In this document: piece by piece, positions 54,646 through 63,931 of the stretch
Position numbering within the stretch: position 1 is the first letter of the stretch
Layout of the letters: each line of letters starts with the position of its first letter
Assembly (NCBI RefSeq): GCF_016461785.1
Contig: NZ_JAEMUH010000004.1
Coordinates: 62,001 to 126,000 of the forward strand
Reading direction: 5' to 3'
Length of the DNA: 64,000 bases
Origin: Marinomonas ostreistagni
Lineage (GTDB): Bacteria > Pseudomonadota > Gammaproteobacteria > Pseudomonadales > Marinomonadaceae
The notes under the pieces: model-generated
The model's input: only the letters and a program-made list of their open reading frames with translations
Databases searched by the model: none
Told to the model about the DNA's origin: nothing
Position numbers and translations under genes: made by a program

Positions 54646-55776
54646 TTGAATTCAATGGATAAAGAATCAGCCATAAAGATTTTTGACGCGGCGATCGATG
54701 CAGTTGCAGGCTTTAATGCAACGCAGCGTGCGGTATCGGCATTTGATGGCTTTGTGCCAGATCAAATCGTTGCGGTGGGTAAAGCTGCCAGTGGTATGTG
54801 TGCAGGCGCCTTAGCAGCACTTGGTAATGATTGTCCAGCCCTTCTTGTCACCAAGTATGACCACACGGATAAAACCATGTGGGAAGCTCAAAATGTGACG
54901 GTGATTGAATCTGCGCACCCAGTGCCAGATCAGCACTCGTTAGACGCTGGCGTGCGGATGCTTGATACCGTTGAGTCTATGGCAGCAGGTAGCAAACTTC
55001 TGTTGTTGGTTTCTGGAGGTACATCGGCTCTTTCTGAAGCCTTGCCTGAAGATGTGACGCTAGAAGATTGGCAACAGCTAACGGATCAAATGTTGGCGGC
55101 AGGGTACAACATTGGCCAGATCAATACGCGACGTAAAGAAACCTCCCTGATTAAAGATGGCAAGTTACTGGAAAACTTTAAAGGCGCAGAAGTTCGAGTC
55201 TTAGCCATTTCTGACGTAGAAGGCGATAGCATTAGTACTATCGGTTCAGGTACGGGGGATACAAAACGTTGCCCGGCTACATCAAGTGTTGATTTAATTG
55301 CGACCAACGAAGTGGCCCGAATGGCAGCCGCGGCGAAAGCTAAAACACTTGGTTTTACCGTTAAAGAAAACCAAGAATGTTTGTACGATGATGTAGGTGT
55401 TTTATCTGAACGCCTTGGTCAATACATCGCGCAAGCCGAGAAGGGCATTTACATCTACGGTGGTGAGCCAACGGTGAAACTACCTGAAAACCCAGGTAGC
55501 GGTGGTCGTAACCAAGCGCTTGCATTGGGTTTGGCACAGTACATTGTCGGTCGTGAGGACATACTGGTACTGGTCGCTGGTACCGATGGCAGCGATGGTC
55601 CAACGGATGCAGCGGGAGGCATTGTTGATGGCTCGACAGCCGCTGATATCGAAGGTGTGCATGATGCCCTACAACGTGCTGATGCAGGAACATATTTACG
55701 TGAGCATGGTGGTATCTTTATCACAGGCCCGACCAATACAAATGTAATGGATATTGTGATCGCTATTGTTTGCTAA
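54646..55776 (+). CDS. Type-2 glycerate kinase (MOFRL family)
   Basis: This kinase family phosphorylates D-glycerate to 2-phosphoglycerate. The 376-residue protein has VGKAASGM, the glycine loop VSGGTSALSE, INTRRKETS (equivalent of the usual NTVRKHLS), GGEPTVKLPENPGSGGRNQ and the MOFRL signature AGTDGSDGPTDAAGG. It is somewhat shorter than the usual ~420 residues. Start is TTG 54646 with AAGGGGG 6 bp before; the in-frame ATG at 54655 is too far. It follows the aminotransferase-dehydrogenase gene and completes a serine-to-phosphoglycerate route. Confidence 0.9.
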   Translation: MNSMDKESAIKIFDAAIDAVAGFNATQRAVSAFDGFVPDQIVAVGKAASGMCAGALAALGNDCPALLVTKYDHTDKTMWEAQNVTVIESAHPVPDQHSLDAGVRMLDTVESMAAGSKLLLLVSGGTSALSEALPEDVTLEDWQQLTDQMLAAGYNIGQINTRRKETSLIKDGKLLENFKGAEVRVLAISDVEGDSISTIGSGTGDTKRCPATSSVDLIATNEVARMAAAAKAKTLGFTVKENQECLYDDVGVLSERLGQYIAQAEKGIYIYGGEPTVKLPENPGSGGRNQALALGLAQYIVGREDILVLVAGTDGSDGPTDAAGGIVDGSTAADIEGVHDALQRADAGTYLREHGGIFITGPTNTNVMDIVIAIVC

Positions 55777-55797
55777 GTTGTAAAAGACGACTGTCAT

Positions 55798-55836
55798 AAA
55801 AAAAAGCTCCAGTCCTATTAGGGCTGGAGCTTTTTT
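55798..55836. terminator. Bidirectional terminator between glycerate kinase and DUF748 genes
   Basis: A-run, GCTCCAGTCC (55806-55815), loop TATTA, GGGCTGGAGC (55821-55830), T-run. Confidence 0.92.
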
Positions 55837-55858
55837 GTCTCTATTAAAGCATTGCCAA

Positions 55859-58800
55859 TTAGAAGGTAAAGGTTACATGTGGTGCAGCGTTATTGTCGTC
55901 TTCAATAGCAGGGGAACACAAGAAAACACGAGAAGATTGAATGCCATTATCAACCAGATAGCGTTTTAAAGACTCGGCACGCTGGTTGGCAAGTTCTAGT
56001 AATTCTGCCTTTTCGTCTTCGGTCAAAGATTTGTAAGTCTTGTCTTCGCTAATGTCTTTTACGACTGATACACCGCACGCTTTAAGCTCTGCACCCTTAC
56101 GGTCTTTCATCAGTTTAATCATCTGATCCAAAAAGGCTTCTTGCTCTGGCGCTGTGATGTCTTGTTCCCCTAAAGCGTATTGCAACGGCTCTACGCGAAG
56201 ACGCAGTGCTTGCTCACCAGCAAATTGAACCAATGAAATTACGTTGGCATAAGGGACAAAGGTTTGCATTAAGTAAGTGCTTGATGCTTTAAATAGTCCT
56301 TGTCTTATCGGTAACAAGAAGAAGTTTTGCCACTGGAAGTTAGGGTTATCGATGTCACCTTTCATCGGTAGATCTAAGACAATGTTGTTATCACTGTTTT
56401 TTAGAGCGTCGACAGCTAAATCCAGAGGAACGGCACCCACTTTTAGCAAAGCACTGCTGTCTTTTTGTCCGCCTAGATCGAATTGGCGTAAGACGATATG
56501 AGTATTACCACTAAGTTGACCGGCATTGGCGCCGAGATCAAGATCCATATTAAGTTGACCCGATTGAATCTGATAGCCAAGTGCATTGGAAACATAAGGA
56601 GAAATTGGAGGCAGTTCAACCTCTCTCACCGTTGCTTTTGCTTGCATTGTTAAACGTTCAGCCATGGGTTTGATCGAAATGTCGCTGTCGATCGTGGCAT
56701 AGTCGCCATTTTTAGCCTTTAGCTGGAGAGTGGCTGAGGCGTCTGGATCACGAGTATTGAGCTGGTTAATGGTTAACTGCTCAATGTCTAAGACTCGACT
56801 AAGGGCAGGTGAAATACCTTTATCAGAGAAGCTGAATTGAGAGCCTGGAGACAACTCGATGCGGTCTACCACAACGTAGAAAGGAGTGCTTTCATTATTT
56901 GGTGTGCCCGTTTTTGCTGGGCTTTCTGGCGTTTCTGCTTCGTTCTCCCCAGCTTGCGTTTGCCAATTATTCGGCAGGACTAAGTTGGCTACTTCTCTAG
57001 ACTCAGATAGCGCTACTCCAGAAATCAGCTTATCAAACAGCACACTGTCCACATTGATGCCATCTTTTTGGACTTGAACTCGTTTAATGGTCAATGCGTC
57101 AAACTTACTCAGAGCTGGTAAGTTTTGTTCTGAGCTTGGTTGAGAGGCGACGAGTCCATCAAGCTTGATCTGATCAATAGAGGCTTTAGTGCCTTGACTG
57201 TCGACGCTGATCGATGGGGCATTACCAGAGATACCTTTTAGGTTAAGTAGTGTGCCTTTGTCCGTCACGCTACTAGTCAAGTTCGTCATTTCAAGAGTAT
57301 TTTTCTTCGCTTCTAGTTGCTCGAGGCCTTGGTCATTTATGCTTAGCAGAATCGACTCATTTACCAAGTTCAATTGATCCAGCAATCCTGTCAGTACTTC
57401 ATTTTGAGTGATGCCTAGCTGATTAAGAATAAGTTGATTCTGCTGCGCGTTGAACTGTTGTTGGTCGTTTATTTGTTGCCATGCTAATTGGCTGTTTAAC
57501 GAGATTGAATCGTAGCTGACTGACACATCTGGTTGCTCATTCGGTAAGTTACGAAGGTCTAGATCTAAACCTTTGGAAGCTAGTTGCGTTCCAGTTTTAG
57601 CCGAGAGCCCTTTGTTAGACTGAGTGAATTCCGTTTTACTCAGCTGTAAGTCAAGGTCTGCCAAAGCTGCATTGATATCAGGGTTATCAAAAGCGGCCCC
57701 ACTCATCTGTAGTGCCGTGTTATTACTTTGAATGTTTAATTGTTGATCTGATTGGGTGATTTTGGCTTTGTTAAGTGCTAAACCAATGGATTGCAATTGG
57801 CCTGATACATTCGTGCCGGCAACTTTGGTGTTGTCTAAATCAAAGCTTAATTTATCAAGTGAAACGGTCTGGCTTTGTTCTGCTAAGTCCACATTAACTG
57901 GAAACTCCAGTGCTAAAGAGGAAGCTTCCAGCTGTTCGCCTGACGGTAGCTTCCCTGTAAGTCCTTCCGCTGTGAATGCCAGCACCGTAGCAATGTTTCC
58001 TTGAGCGCTTTCTAAATCTAATTGCGTCGCAACGTCTGTCAACTGCAACTCAGACTTGGTGATTGCTGCGTTATTTTCACCAGCATGCCATTTTGCCGAG
58101 CCTAATGAGAGAGTTGTATCGCCATTGTGAACCGTCAGCTCGTCACCCGTTTTAGAAAGGTTTAACTCGTTTTTGAGGGCAAGGTTGTCTGTTTCGAATT
58201 GTTGATCGCCAAGAGTTACTTTTAAACCTTCAATATCGATCGAACTGTCTGCTTGTACATTGAGGCTTTGCATCGTATTCATCGACACGGTTACGTCGTT
58301 TAATTGAGTATCGAAAGTATTCCAAGCAATATTCTGGTCGTTCTGCTGTAGGCTTAGATTAGAGCTGCCAACGTTAATACTAGGCGATTCAAATGTCAGT
58401 AATGGCGTATTTTTAAAGCGGTAAGTGGTCTTAGTAGTACCTTCTAACCGTAAGTCGTTGGCCTTAATAGAACCGATTTGATTTGGCATAAAGTGCTTAA
58501 AGTCAGAGCTAGAGACAAGGATGTTCTCTAGATCTATCGATGCATCTAGCTTTTCTTTATCTGCTTGAATGTCGCCAGTTAAGTTAGCAATGGCATCATT
58601 CAAGGAGGCGCTTAGCTCAAAAATACCTCGCCATTGGGACAGCTCATGGGACACTTCAGCGATGCTCAGGTGATTGATGGCAAACGTGTCAGTCCCTTTC
58701 TCTGTGCTAAACGAAACGGAAATGTCCTTTATGTCAGCATTTCGAACGAAGAAGGTAGGGACGATGGTTGCTTCTTTGCCTGATTCAGCTTCCTCATCGT

Positions 58801-59209
58801 TTGCAGTGTCAGCTTCGGATGGGGGAATCGTAATGCCTGCAAAGGTTAAGCTGTCTTCAAGCTGAGTAACCTGAGTTTTGAATCCATTAATCGCCACATG
58901 GTTAACATGGAAGGCGCCGAGGAAAAGTGGCCAAAAGTCTAGGCCAACACTTAAGTGTTCAAGGTGTAATGTTTCTTGCTCTTTTTGCTCAATACTGACA
59001 TTACTCAGGTTGATTCCGATAGGAAACAGATCAGGGTTAATTTCTTCTGCAGTCAATACCGCATCATATTGTGCAAGGTAATGATTAGCGGCCCACTTGG
59101 TGAATGCTGGGATCAGTGACCAAATTAAGACCAATGTAATTATTATGGCACTAATGATTAAAGTAGCTTTTTTATGCCACGTTTGCATTGCAATGGCTTT
59201 ATTTGCCAT
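55859..59209 (-). CDS. Giant DUF748/AsmA-like membrane-anchored protein
   Basis: The 1116-residue protein has one N-terminal membrane anchor (about 15-35) and a long periplasmic part made of repeated beta-strand units. The N-terminal AsmA-like segment (LFPIGINLSNVSIEQKE) and a C-terminal AsmA/DUF748 part (GYQIQSGQLNMDLDLG, VPLDLAVDAL, QWQNFFLLP) mark the family. The last 90 residues look like an OmpA-type end (LANQRAESLKRYLVDNGI, then SSRVFLC). AsmA-like proteins are thought to bridge membranes and move lipids; the role of DUF748 members is unproven. AAGGAG precedes the ATG. Confidence 0.85.
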   Translation of the reverse strand: MANKAIAMQTWHKKATLIISAIIITLVLIWSLIPAFTKWAANHYLAQYDAVLTAEEINPDLFPIGINLSNVSIEQKEQETLHLEHLSVGLDFWPLFLGAFHVNHVAINGFKTQVTQLEDSLTFAGITIPPSEADTANDEEAESGKEATIVPTFFVRNADIKDISVSFSTEKGTDTFAINHLSIAEVSHELSQWRGIFELSASLNDAIANLTGDIQADKEKLDASIDLENILVSSSDFKHFMPNQIGSIKANDLRLEGTTKTTYRFKNTPLLTFESPSINVGSSNLSLQQNDQNIAWNTFDTQLNDVTVSMNTMQSLNVQADSSIDIEGLKVTLGDQQFETDNLALKNELNLSKTGDELTVHNGDTTLSLGSAKWHAGENNAAITKSELQLTDVATQLDLESAQGNIATVLAFTAEGLTGKLPSGEQLEASSLALEFPVNVDLAEQSQTVSLDKLSFDLDNTKVAGTNVSGQLQSIGLALNKAKITQSDQQLNIQSNNTALQMSGAAFDNPDINAALADLDLQLSKTEFTQSNKGLSAKTGTQLASKGLDLDLRNLPNEQPDVSVSYDSISLNSQLAWQQINDQQQFNAQQNQLILNQLGITQNEVLTGLLDQLNLVNESILLSINDQGLEQLEAKKNTLEMTNLTSSVTDKGTLLNLKGISGNAPSISVDSQGTKASIDQIKLDGLVASQPSSEQNLPALSKFDALTIKRVQVQKDGINVDSVLFDKLISGVALSESREVANLVLPNNWQTQAGENEAETPESPAKTGTPNNESTPFYVVVDRIELSPGSQFSFSDKGISPALSRVLDIEQLTINQLNTRDPDASATLQLKAKNGDYATIDSDISIKPMAERLTMQAKATVREVELPPISPYVSNALGYQIQSGQLNMDLDLGANAGQLSGNTHIVLRQFDLGGQKDSSALLKVGAVPLDLAVDALKNSDNNIVLDLPMKGDIDNPNFQWQNFFLLPIRQGLFKASSTYLMQTFVPYANVISLVQFAGEQALRLRVEPLQYALGEQDITAPEQEAFLDQMIKLMKDRKGAELKACGVSVVKDISEDKTYKSLTEDEKAELLELANQRAESLKRYLVDNGIQSSRVFLCSPAIEDDNNAAPHVTFTF

Positions 59210-59319
59210 GTGATTCTCCTTGCAGACATTTTCATGCGCGAAACGACAATCATTCTACTGAGATAAAAAGAATAGTGTAAGACTAAGACTTCGTAAGTAT
59301 TGTTCAGAAAAGAAGACGC

Positions 59320-59721
59320 TTACTCAGAATGAGAGTTGGAAGGTTCAGTATTTGGCTCTTTGCGCAAAGGCATCCTTAACAGATGAATACTGACAGCAAT
59401 ACCGATCACACATAAACCGATAGTGGCCCAGAAACGTGCGACGATAAACATCGATAGAGTCATACCTGCCCACATAAAAATGAGGGCACGGTTACGAGCT
59501 TTTTTAGGAATTCCCTGATCTGATTGCCAGTCAGAAACAATAGGACCGAAATATTTATGTTGTATTAGCCAAGCATGAAAGCGCTCAGAGGATTTAGAAA
59601 AACACCAGGCTGCCAGAAGAACTAAGGGCGTTGTTGGCAATAACGGTAGGAAAATACCAATAATGCCCGTGATGAGCGATAGCCACCCAAGGATGATCAA
59701 TGCAAGTCGTTTACCAGTCAT
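59320..59721 (-). CDS. YbaN-family (DUF454) inner-membrane protein
   Basis: The 133-residue protein has the typical DUF454 start LIILGWLSLITGIIGIFLPLLPTTPLVLLAAWCFSKSS (abbreviated by position: hydrophobic residues 8-40) and two further hydrophobic segments around 82-115, with basic ends. Function of the family is unknown. It lies between the DUF748 and RNase T genes on the same strand. Confidence 0.88.
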   Translation of the reverse strand: MTGKRLALIILGWLSLITGIIGIFLPLLPTTPLVLLAAWCFSKSSERFHAWLIQHKYFGPIVSDWQSDQGIPKKARNRALIFMWAGMTLSMFIVARFWATIGLCVIGIAVSIHLLRMPLRKEPNTEPSNSHSE

Positions 59722-59802
59722 GTAGGGTCATCGCTATTTGTTCATGTAAATCCGTTATGAACTCTTACCTTAATAGAGTAAGAGCTAGTGTGTTTGATAT
59801 GC

Positions 59803-60471
59803 CTAAGTCGCAGCACCAAACAACGATTCCATCGTGTCGCCTTCAGTTTCCGTAACCAGACTCCAGCCACCAAGCCGTTTCCAGCGGTTAACGATTTCGC
59901 AAAAGAGTTCCGCAGTTTTTTCTGTGTCATAAGCGGCTGAATGGGCTTGCGAATTACTAAAGGTAATACCGGCTACTTGGCAAGCTTTAGCGAGCACAGT
60001 TTGACCGAAAGCTAGTCCAGACAGAGAGGCTGTGTCAAAACTAGAGAAAGGATGGAAAGGGTTTCGTTTAATGTCGTTTCGTTCTATCGCTGCATTTAAG
60101 AAGCCATGATCAAAAGCTGAGTTGTGACCAACAAGGATGGCGCGTTTACATCCGGTTGATTTTAGCTCTTTGCGTACTTTACTAAACATTTGTGTAAGCG
60201 CTTCTCTTTCGTCTAGGTCTTCGCGTCCTGGAGCAAAAGGGTCGATCCCAGTAAAATCTAAGGCTTCTTTTTCTAGGTTTGCACCTTCAAAAGGCTTAAT
60301 TAGAAAGGACATGGTTTCATGTATGTAAAGTTCCCCATTTTCATCCATTCGCAGGATGCTGGCGGCAAGTTCCAGCAACGCATCGGTTTTTGCATTAAAG
60401 CCAGCCGTTTCTACGTCGATAACAATAGGTAGGAAACCGCGGAATCGATCTTTGATTTCGTGATTAGACAA
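59803..60471 (-). CDS. rnt: Ribonuclease T
   Basis: This DEDD exonuclease trims the 3' ends of tRNAs and other stable RNAs. The 222-residue protein has Exo I with Asp19 and Glu21 (VIDVETAGF), Exo II in [10 protein letters not shown] and Exo III in [10 protein letters not shown]. Translation starts at TTG (60471-60469), with AAGGATTC before it. It is divergent from motY; rnt next to motY and argG is also the neighbourhood known in Pseudomonas. Confidence 0.95.
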   Translation of the reverse strand: MSNHEIKDRFRGFLPIVIDVETAGFNAKTDALLELAASILRMDENGELYIHETMSFLIKPFEGANLEKEALDFTGIDPFAPGREDLDEREALTQMFSKVRKELKSTGCKRAILVGHNSAFDHGFLNAAIERNDIKRNPFHPFSSFDTASLSGLAFGQTVLAKACQVAGITFSNSQAHSAAYDTEKTAELFCEIVNRWKRLGGWSLVTETEGDTMESLFGAAT

Positions 60472-60568
60472 AAGAGAATCCTTAATTCTGCCGAATGCTC
60501 AGAAAATAAATGAGTAGTTGGTTTAAGATGATAACATACATGGCAAGTCGAGAACGAGAACTCATATC

Positions 60569-61477
60569 GTGATAGTTAAACCTTTACTGAAAACTGCTTT
60601 GCTCCTTTCTAGCTGTATTTTTGCTATGCAGAGCAGTGCGTTGACACGTTACGAGTCAACGATAGAAGAGTCTAAGTGGTCTCTGTCTGGCGACATTTTT
60701 GCTTGTACTCTTGAACACCCAATCCCTCATTTTGGTGTAGGGGAATTTATAAAAGAAGCGGGTGAGCCAATGAAATTTGTCTTGCAGCCACATAATGAAA
60801 AGATAGGTCCAGGACAAGTATATATTATTTCACAAGCACCAAGCTGGGTTCCGGGAATCTCTCCTGAAACTCTAGAAATTATGCCCTATCCAGGGTACGG
60901 CTTGACGGTAGAGGTTGGCGGGCAAGTAGCTGAACAAATGCTCACGTCACTTGATCGCGGGCGACACCCTGTGGTGACTGGTTCAGCTTGGGAGAATGGC
61001 CGAGAAAGTGTTGAGGTTGCCCTCAGTAACATCAATTTCAACCCAGCTTACGATGAGTTTCGTCGTTGTATGGCTAGTTTGTTACCGGTTAACTTTGATC
61101 AAATTGCTAGGACTGCCGCGTTGTTTCCAACCAATGGGACTGAACTTACTGAACGTATTAAGCGTCGCTTAGACCTTGTGGCTATTTACGTTGAAGCTGA
61201 TCCCACCATTGAATATATCTACATTGATGGTCACACGGATATTGTTGGCTCACGACGTGACAACCGAGAGTTGTCGAAAACGCGAGCAGAAAAAGTAACC
61301 GCTTATCTGCTACAGAAAGGTATTCCACCTGAAAAAATCGTTTCCCGATACCATGGGGAGCGTTATCCAGCAGCGGATAATAGAACGAATGATGGCCGCG
61401 AACGTAACCGTCGTGTGACCATCCGACTTGAGAGAGCAGGTAATAACGCTCAATCATTATCTGAACCGAGTCAATAA
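60569..61477 (+). CDS. motY: MotY-like flagellar motor T-ring protein (OmpA domain)
   Basis: MotY sits around the flagellar basal body and anchors stator units through peptidoglycan. The 302-residue protein has a signal peptide (about 1-24), the MotY N-terminal domain starting LTRYESTIEESKW and with FACTLEHPIPHFG, and a C-terminal OmpA-like peptidoglycan-binding domain (about 190-290: DGHTDIVGSRRDN). GTG 60569 is the start. The argG neighbour matches the Pseudomonas motY location. It indicates the organism is flagellated, possibly with a Vibrio-type T-ring motor. Confidence 0.9.
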   Translation: MIVKPLLKTALLLSSCIFAMQSSALTRYESTIEESKWSLSGDIFACTLEHPIPHFGVGEFIKEAGEPMKFVLQPHNEKIGPGQVYIISQAPSWVPGISPETLEIMPYPGYGLTVEVGGQVAEQMLTSLDRGRHPVVTGSAWENGRESVEVALSNINFNPAYDEFRRCMASLLPVNFDQIARTAALFPTNGTELTERIKRRLDLVAIYVEADPTIEYIYIDGHTDIVGSRRDNRELSKTRAEKVTAYLLQKGIPPEKIVSRYHGERYPAADNRTNDGRERNRRVTIRLERAGNNAQSLSEPSQ

Positions 61478-61517
61478 GCGGTATTTGTACAGTAACAATC
61501 CTTTCTATTTTCCCTAA

Positions 61518-61540
61518 CGCCCCTTGCTAAGCAAGGGGCG
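61518..61540 (+). other. Strong hairpin without T-tract between motY and argG
   Basis: CGCCCCTTGC (61518-61527), loop TAA, GCAAGGGGCG (61531-61540) form a perfect 10-bp stem, followed by AAAATTT rather than T. It may be a 3' stabiliser of motY mRNA, or a leader structure before argG, whose ATG is 83 bp further on. Confidence 0.55.
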
Positions 61541-61623
61541 AAAATTTACACTTACCGCCTATTTTATTTAGTTGTGCAGCCTAATTTTGGGGCTGTTCGA
61601 GTTCGTTGAGGAGAAAGAACATA

Positions 61624-62853
61624 ATGTCTGACGTGAAGAAGGTAGTGCTAGCCTACTCTGGCGGCCTAGACACTTCCGTAATCGTGAAGTGGCTTCAAGA
61701 AGAGTATCAGTGTGAAGTGGTAACTTTTACCGCTGACTTGGGTCAGGGCGAAGAAGTGGAGCCAGCTCGCGCGAAAGCTCAAGCGTTAGGTGTAAAAGAA
61801 ATCTTCATCGAAGACCTACGTGAAGAATTCGTTCGTGATTTCGTATTCCCAATGTTCCGTGCGAATACTATTTACGAAGGTGAATACCTATTAGGTACTT
61901 CTATTGCTCGCCCTCTGATCGCTAAGCGTTTGATCGAAATCGCTAACGAAACAGGTGCTGATGCCATTGCACATGGTGCGACAGGTAAAGGTAACGACCA
62001 AGTTCGTTTCGAACTTGGTGCTTACGCATTGAAACCAGGTGTTTCTGTGATCGCACCATGGCGCGAATGGGACTTAACATCTCGTGAGACATTGATGAAC
62101 TACTGTGAAGAGCACAAGATCCCAGTAGACTTCTCAACGAAGAAGAAAAAATCGCCGTACTCAATGGATGCTAACCTACTGCACATCTCTTATGAAGGTG
62201 ATCAGCTAGAGGATCCTTGGATCGAATCTGAAGAAGACATGTGGCGTTGGTCTGTTGCGCCAGAGCAAGCACCTGACACACCGACTTACATTGAAATTGA
62301 ATACAAGCACGGTGACCCAGTTGCAATCAATGGTGAGGAAATGTCACCAGCAACAATCCTAGAGACACTAAACAAAATCGGTGGCGAAAATGGTATCGGT
62401 CGTATCGATATCGTTGAGAACCGTTTTGTGGGTATGAAAGCTCGTGGTTGTTACGAAACGCCAGGGGGCACGATCATGCTTCGTGCACACCGTGCGATGG
62501 AGTCAATCACTTTAGACCGTGAAGCAATGCACCTGAAAGATGAAATCATGCCTCGCTACGCGAAAGTGATCTACAACGGTTTCTGGTGGTCAGAAGAGCG
62601 TCGTATGCTGCAAGCATTGATCGATGCATCTCAAGAATTTGTATCGGGTACAGTTCGTCTTAAGCTATACAAAGGCAACATCGAAGTTGTGGGTCGTAAG
62701 TCTCCTTACAGCCTATTTGATAGTTCTGTTGCAACATTTGAAGATGATGCTGGCGCTTACGATCAGAAAGATGCGGCAGGTTTCATCAAGCTTAACGCTC
62801 TACGTATGCGTATCGCGGCTCAGAAAGGTCGTACTTTCCTAGACCGCGACTAA
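61624..62853 (+). CDS. argG: Argininosuccinate synthase
   Basis: ArgG joins citrulline and aspartate with ATP to argininosuccinate in arginine synthesis. The 409-residue protein has the PP-loop [10 protein letters not shown] near the start, [14 protein letters not shown] and the conserved [17 protein letters not shown] 61624 has GAGGAGAAAG before it; the in-frame ATG at 61606 precedes that site. Codon use is strongly biased, as in other highly expressed genes here. Confidence 0.98.
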   Translation: MSDVKKVVLAYSGGLDTSVIVKWLQEEYQCEVVTFTADLGQGEEVEPARAKAQALGVKEIFIEDLREEFVRDFVFPMFRANTIYEGEYLLGTSIARPLIAKRLIEIANETGADAIAHGATGKGNDQVRFELGAYALKPGVSVIAPWREWDLTSRETLMNYCEEHKIPVDFSTKKKKSPYSMDANLLHISYEGDQLEDPWIESEEDMWRWSVAPEQAPDTPTYIEIEYKHGDPVAINGEEMSPATILETLNKIGGENGIGRIDIVENRFVGMKARGCYETPGGTIMLRAHRAMESITLDREAMHLKDEIMPRYAKVIYNGFWWSEERRMLQALIDASQEFVSGTVRLKLYKGNIEVVGRKSPYSLFDSSVATFEDDAGAYDQKDAAGFIKLNALRMRIAAQKGRTFLDRD

Positions 62854-62885
62854 ACCATTTCGCTGCGGCGAAGGTTTGAAATTCG

Positions 62886-62919
62886 AAACGCCCGCTCTGT
62901 AAAGAGCGGGCGTTTTTTT
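62886..62919 (+). terminator. Intrinsic terminator of argG
   Basis: CGCCCGCTCT (62889-62898), tetraloop GTAA, AGAGCGGGCG (62903-62912) and seven T. Confidence 0.95.
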
Positions 62920-63016
62920 ATGTGTCTTGATCTTTCTGTACAGACAGCTATTTTAATCTAAGCAGAAAAGTGTTTTTATTGACTGTTTGGTTAATAATTT
63001 TAAAACAAGGTAGCCT

Positions 63017-63913
63017 ATGACCGTTTTTAACATCGGTTCAATAAATATCGACCATTTATATCAAGTGGACCATTTTGTTCGACCGGGTGAGACTATGAGC
63101 TCATCCAACTATCAACAAGTGTTAGGTGGCAAAGGCGCCAATCAATCCGTGGCACTGGCGAAAGCGCAAGCTGACGTTCAGCACATTGGTGCGCTAAACC
63201 GCGCTGATCAAAATATTCTTGCTCAGCTACAAGAGTTTGGCGTGAACACGGATCGAATTGCGCAATTGGACGAAGCGTCGGGTCATGCCATTATTCAGCT
63301 GACACCGAGTGCGGAAAACAGCATTATTTTATATCCTGGGAGCAATCATTGCCTAACAAAGCAGCAAATAAAGTCTGCCCTAAATACCGCCAAAGAAGGC
63401 GATTGGGTATTGCTGCAAAATGAAACCAATTTGGTCGCGGACACTCTTGAGTGGGCACAGCAGGCTGGTTTGAAGGTAGCTTTTAATCCTGCACCAATGG
63501 ATGCTGAACTGACTCGAAGTGTGTTGCCATTCATCGATTTACTGATCGTCAATGAAGTGGAAGCAATGGATCTTGCCGGTGTTGACACCATTGAAGAGGC
63601 CGCGCAAATTCTTCCCGAGCAATATCCCGATCTGGCGGTGATGATGACCTTAGGCAAAGAAGGCGTGCGCTATTTCTCCAAGGCAGAGGATCTTCAAGTC
63701 AAAGCGTTTGTCGTTGAAGCAAAAGATACAACCGCTGCTGGAGATACTTTTATTGGTTTTTGTTTGGCGGAAATAGCAAGAGGTGCTTCTTACGAAGCGG
63801 CGATGCGCACAGCTTGCGCGGCATCAGCCATTGCCGTGACCCGAGTAGGTGCTGCACCTTCTATTCCAACGCTTGACGAAGTTACCGAATTTTTGGCAAA
63901 TCAGTCTAAATAG
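63017..63913 (+). CDS. rbsK: Ribokinase-family carbohydrate kinase
   Basis: The 298-residue PfkB-family protein has N-terminal SINIDHLYQVDHFVRPGET, GGKGANQSVALA, and the C-terminal signature DTTAAGDTFIGF with the catalytic Asp in AAGD (usual GAGD). Length and motifs fit ribokinase, which makes ribose 5-phosphate. A nucleoside hydrolase gene starts 18 bp later, so the pair probably converts nucleosides to base plus ribose and then ribose 5-phosphate. Confidence 0.9.
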   Translation: MTVFNIGSINIDHLYQVDHFVRPGETMSSSNYQQVLGGKGANQSVALAKAQADVQHIGALNRADQNILAQLQEFGVNTDRIAQLDEASGHAIIQLTPSAENSIILYPGSNHCLTKQQIKSALNTAKEGDWVLLQNETNLVADTLEWAQQAGLKVAFNPAPMDAELTRSVLPFIDLLIVNEVEAMDLAGVDTIEEAAQILPEQYPDLAVMMTLGKEGVRYFSKAEDLQVKAFVVEAKDTTAAGDTFIGFCLAEIARGASYEAAMRTACAASAIAVTRVGAAPSIPTLDEVTEFLANQSK

Positions 63914-63931
63914 ATTTAACGAGAGAACCAT

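Noticed and set aside
55361..55747. Several 60-110-residue frames opposite or within the glycerate kinase gene
   Set aside because: All are shadow frames of the kinase, which has clear MOFRL motifs.
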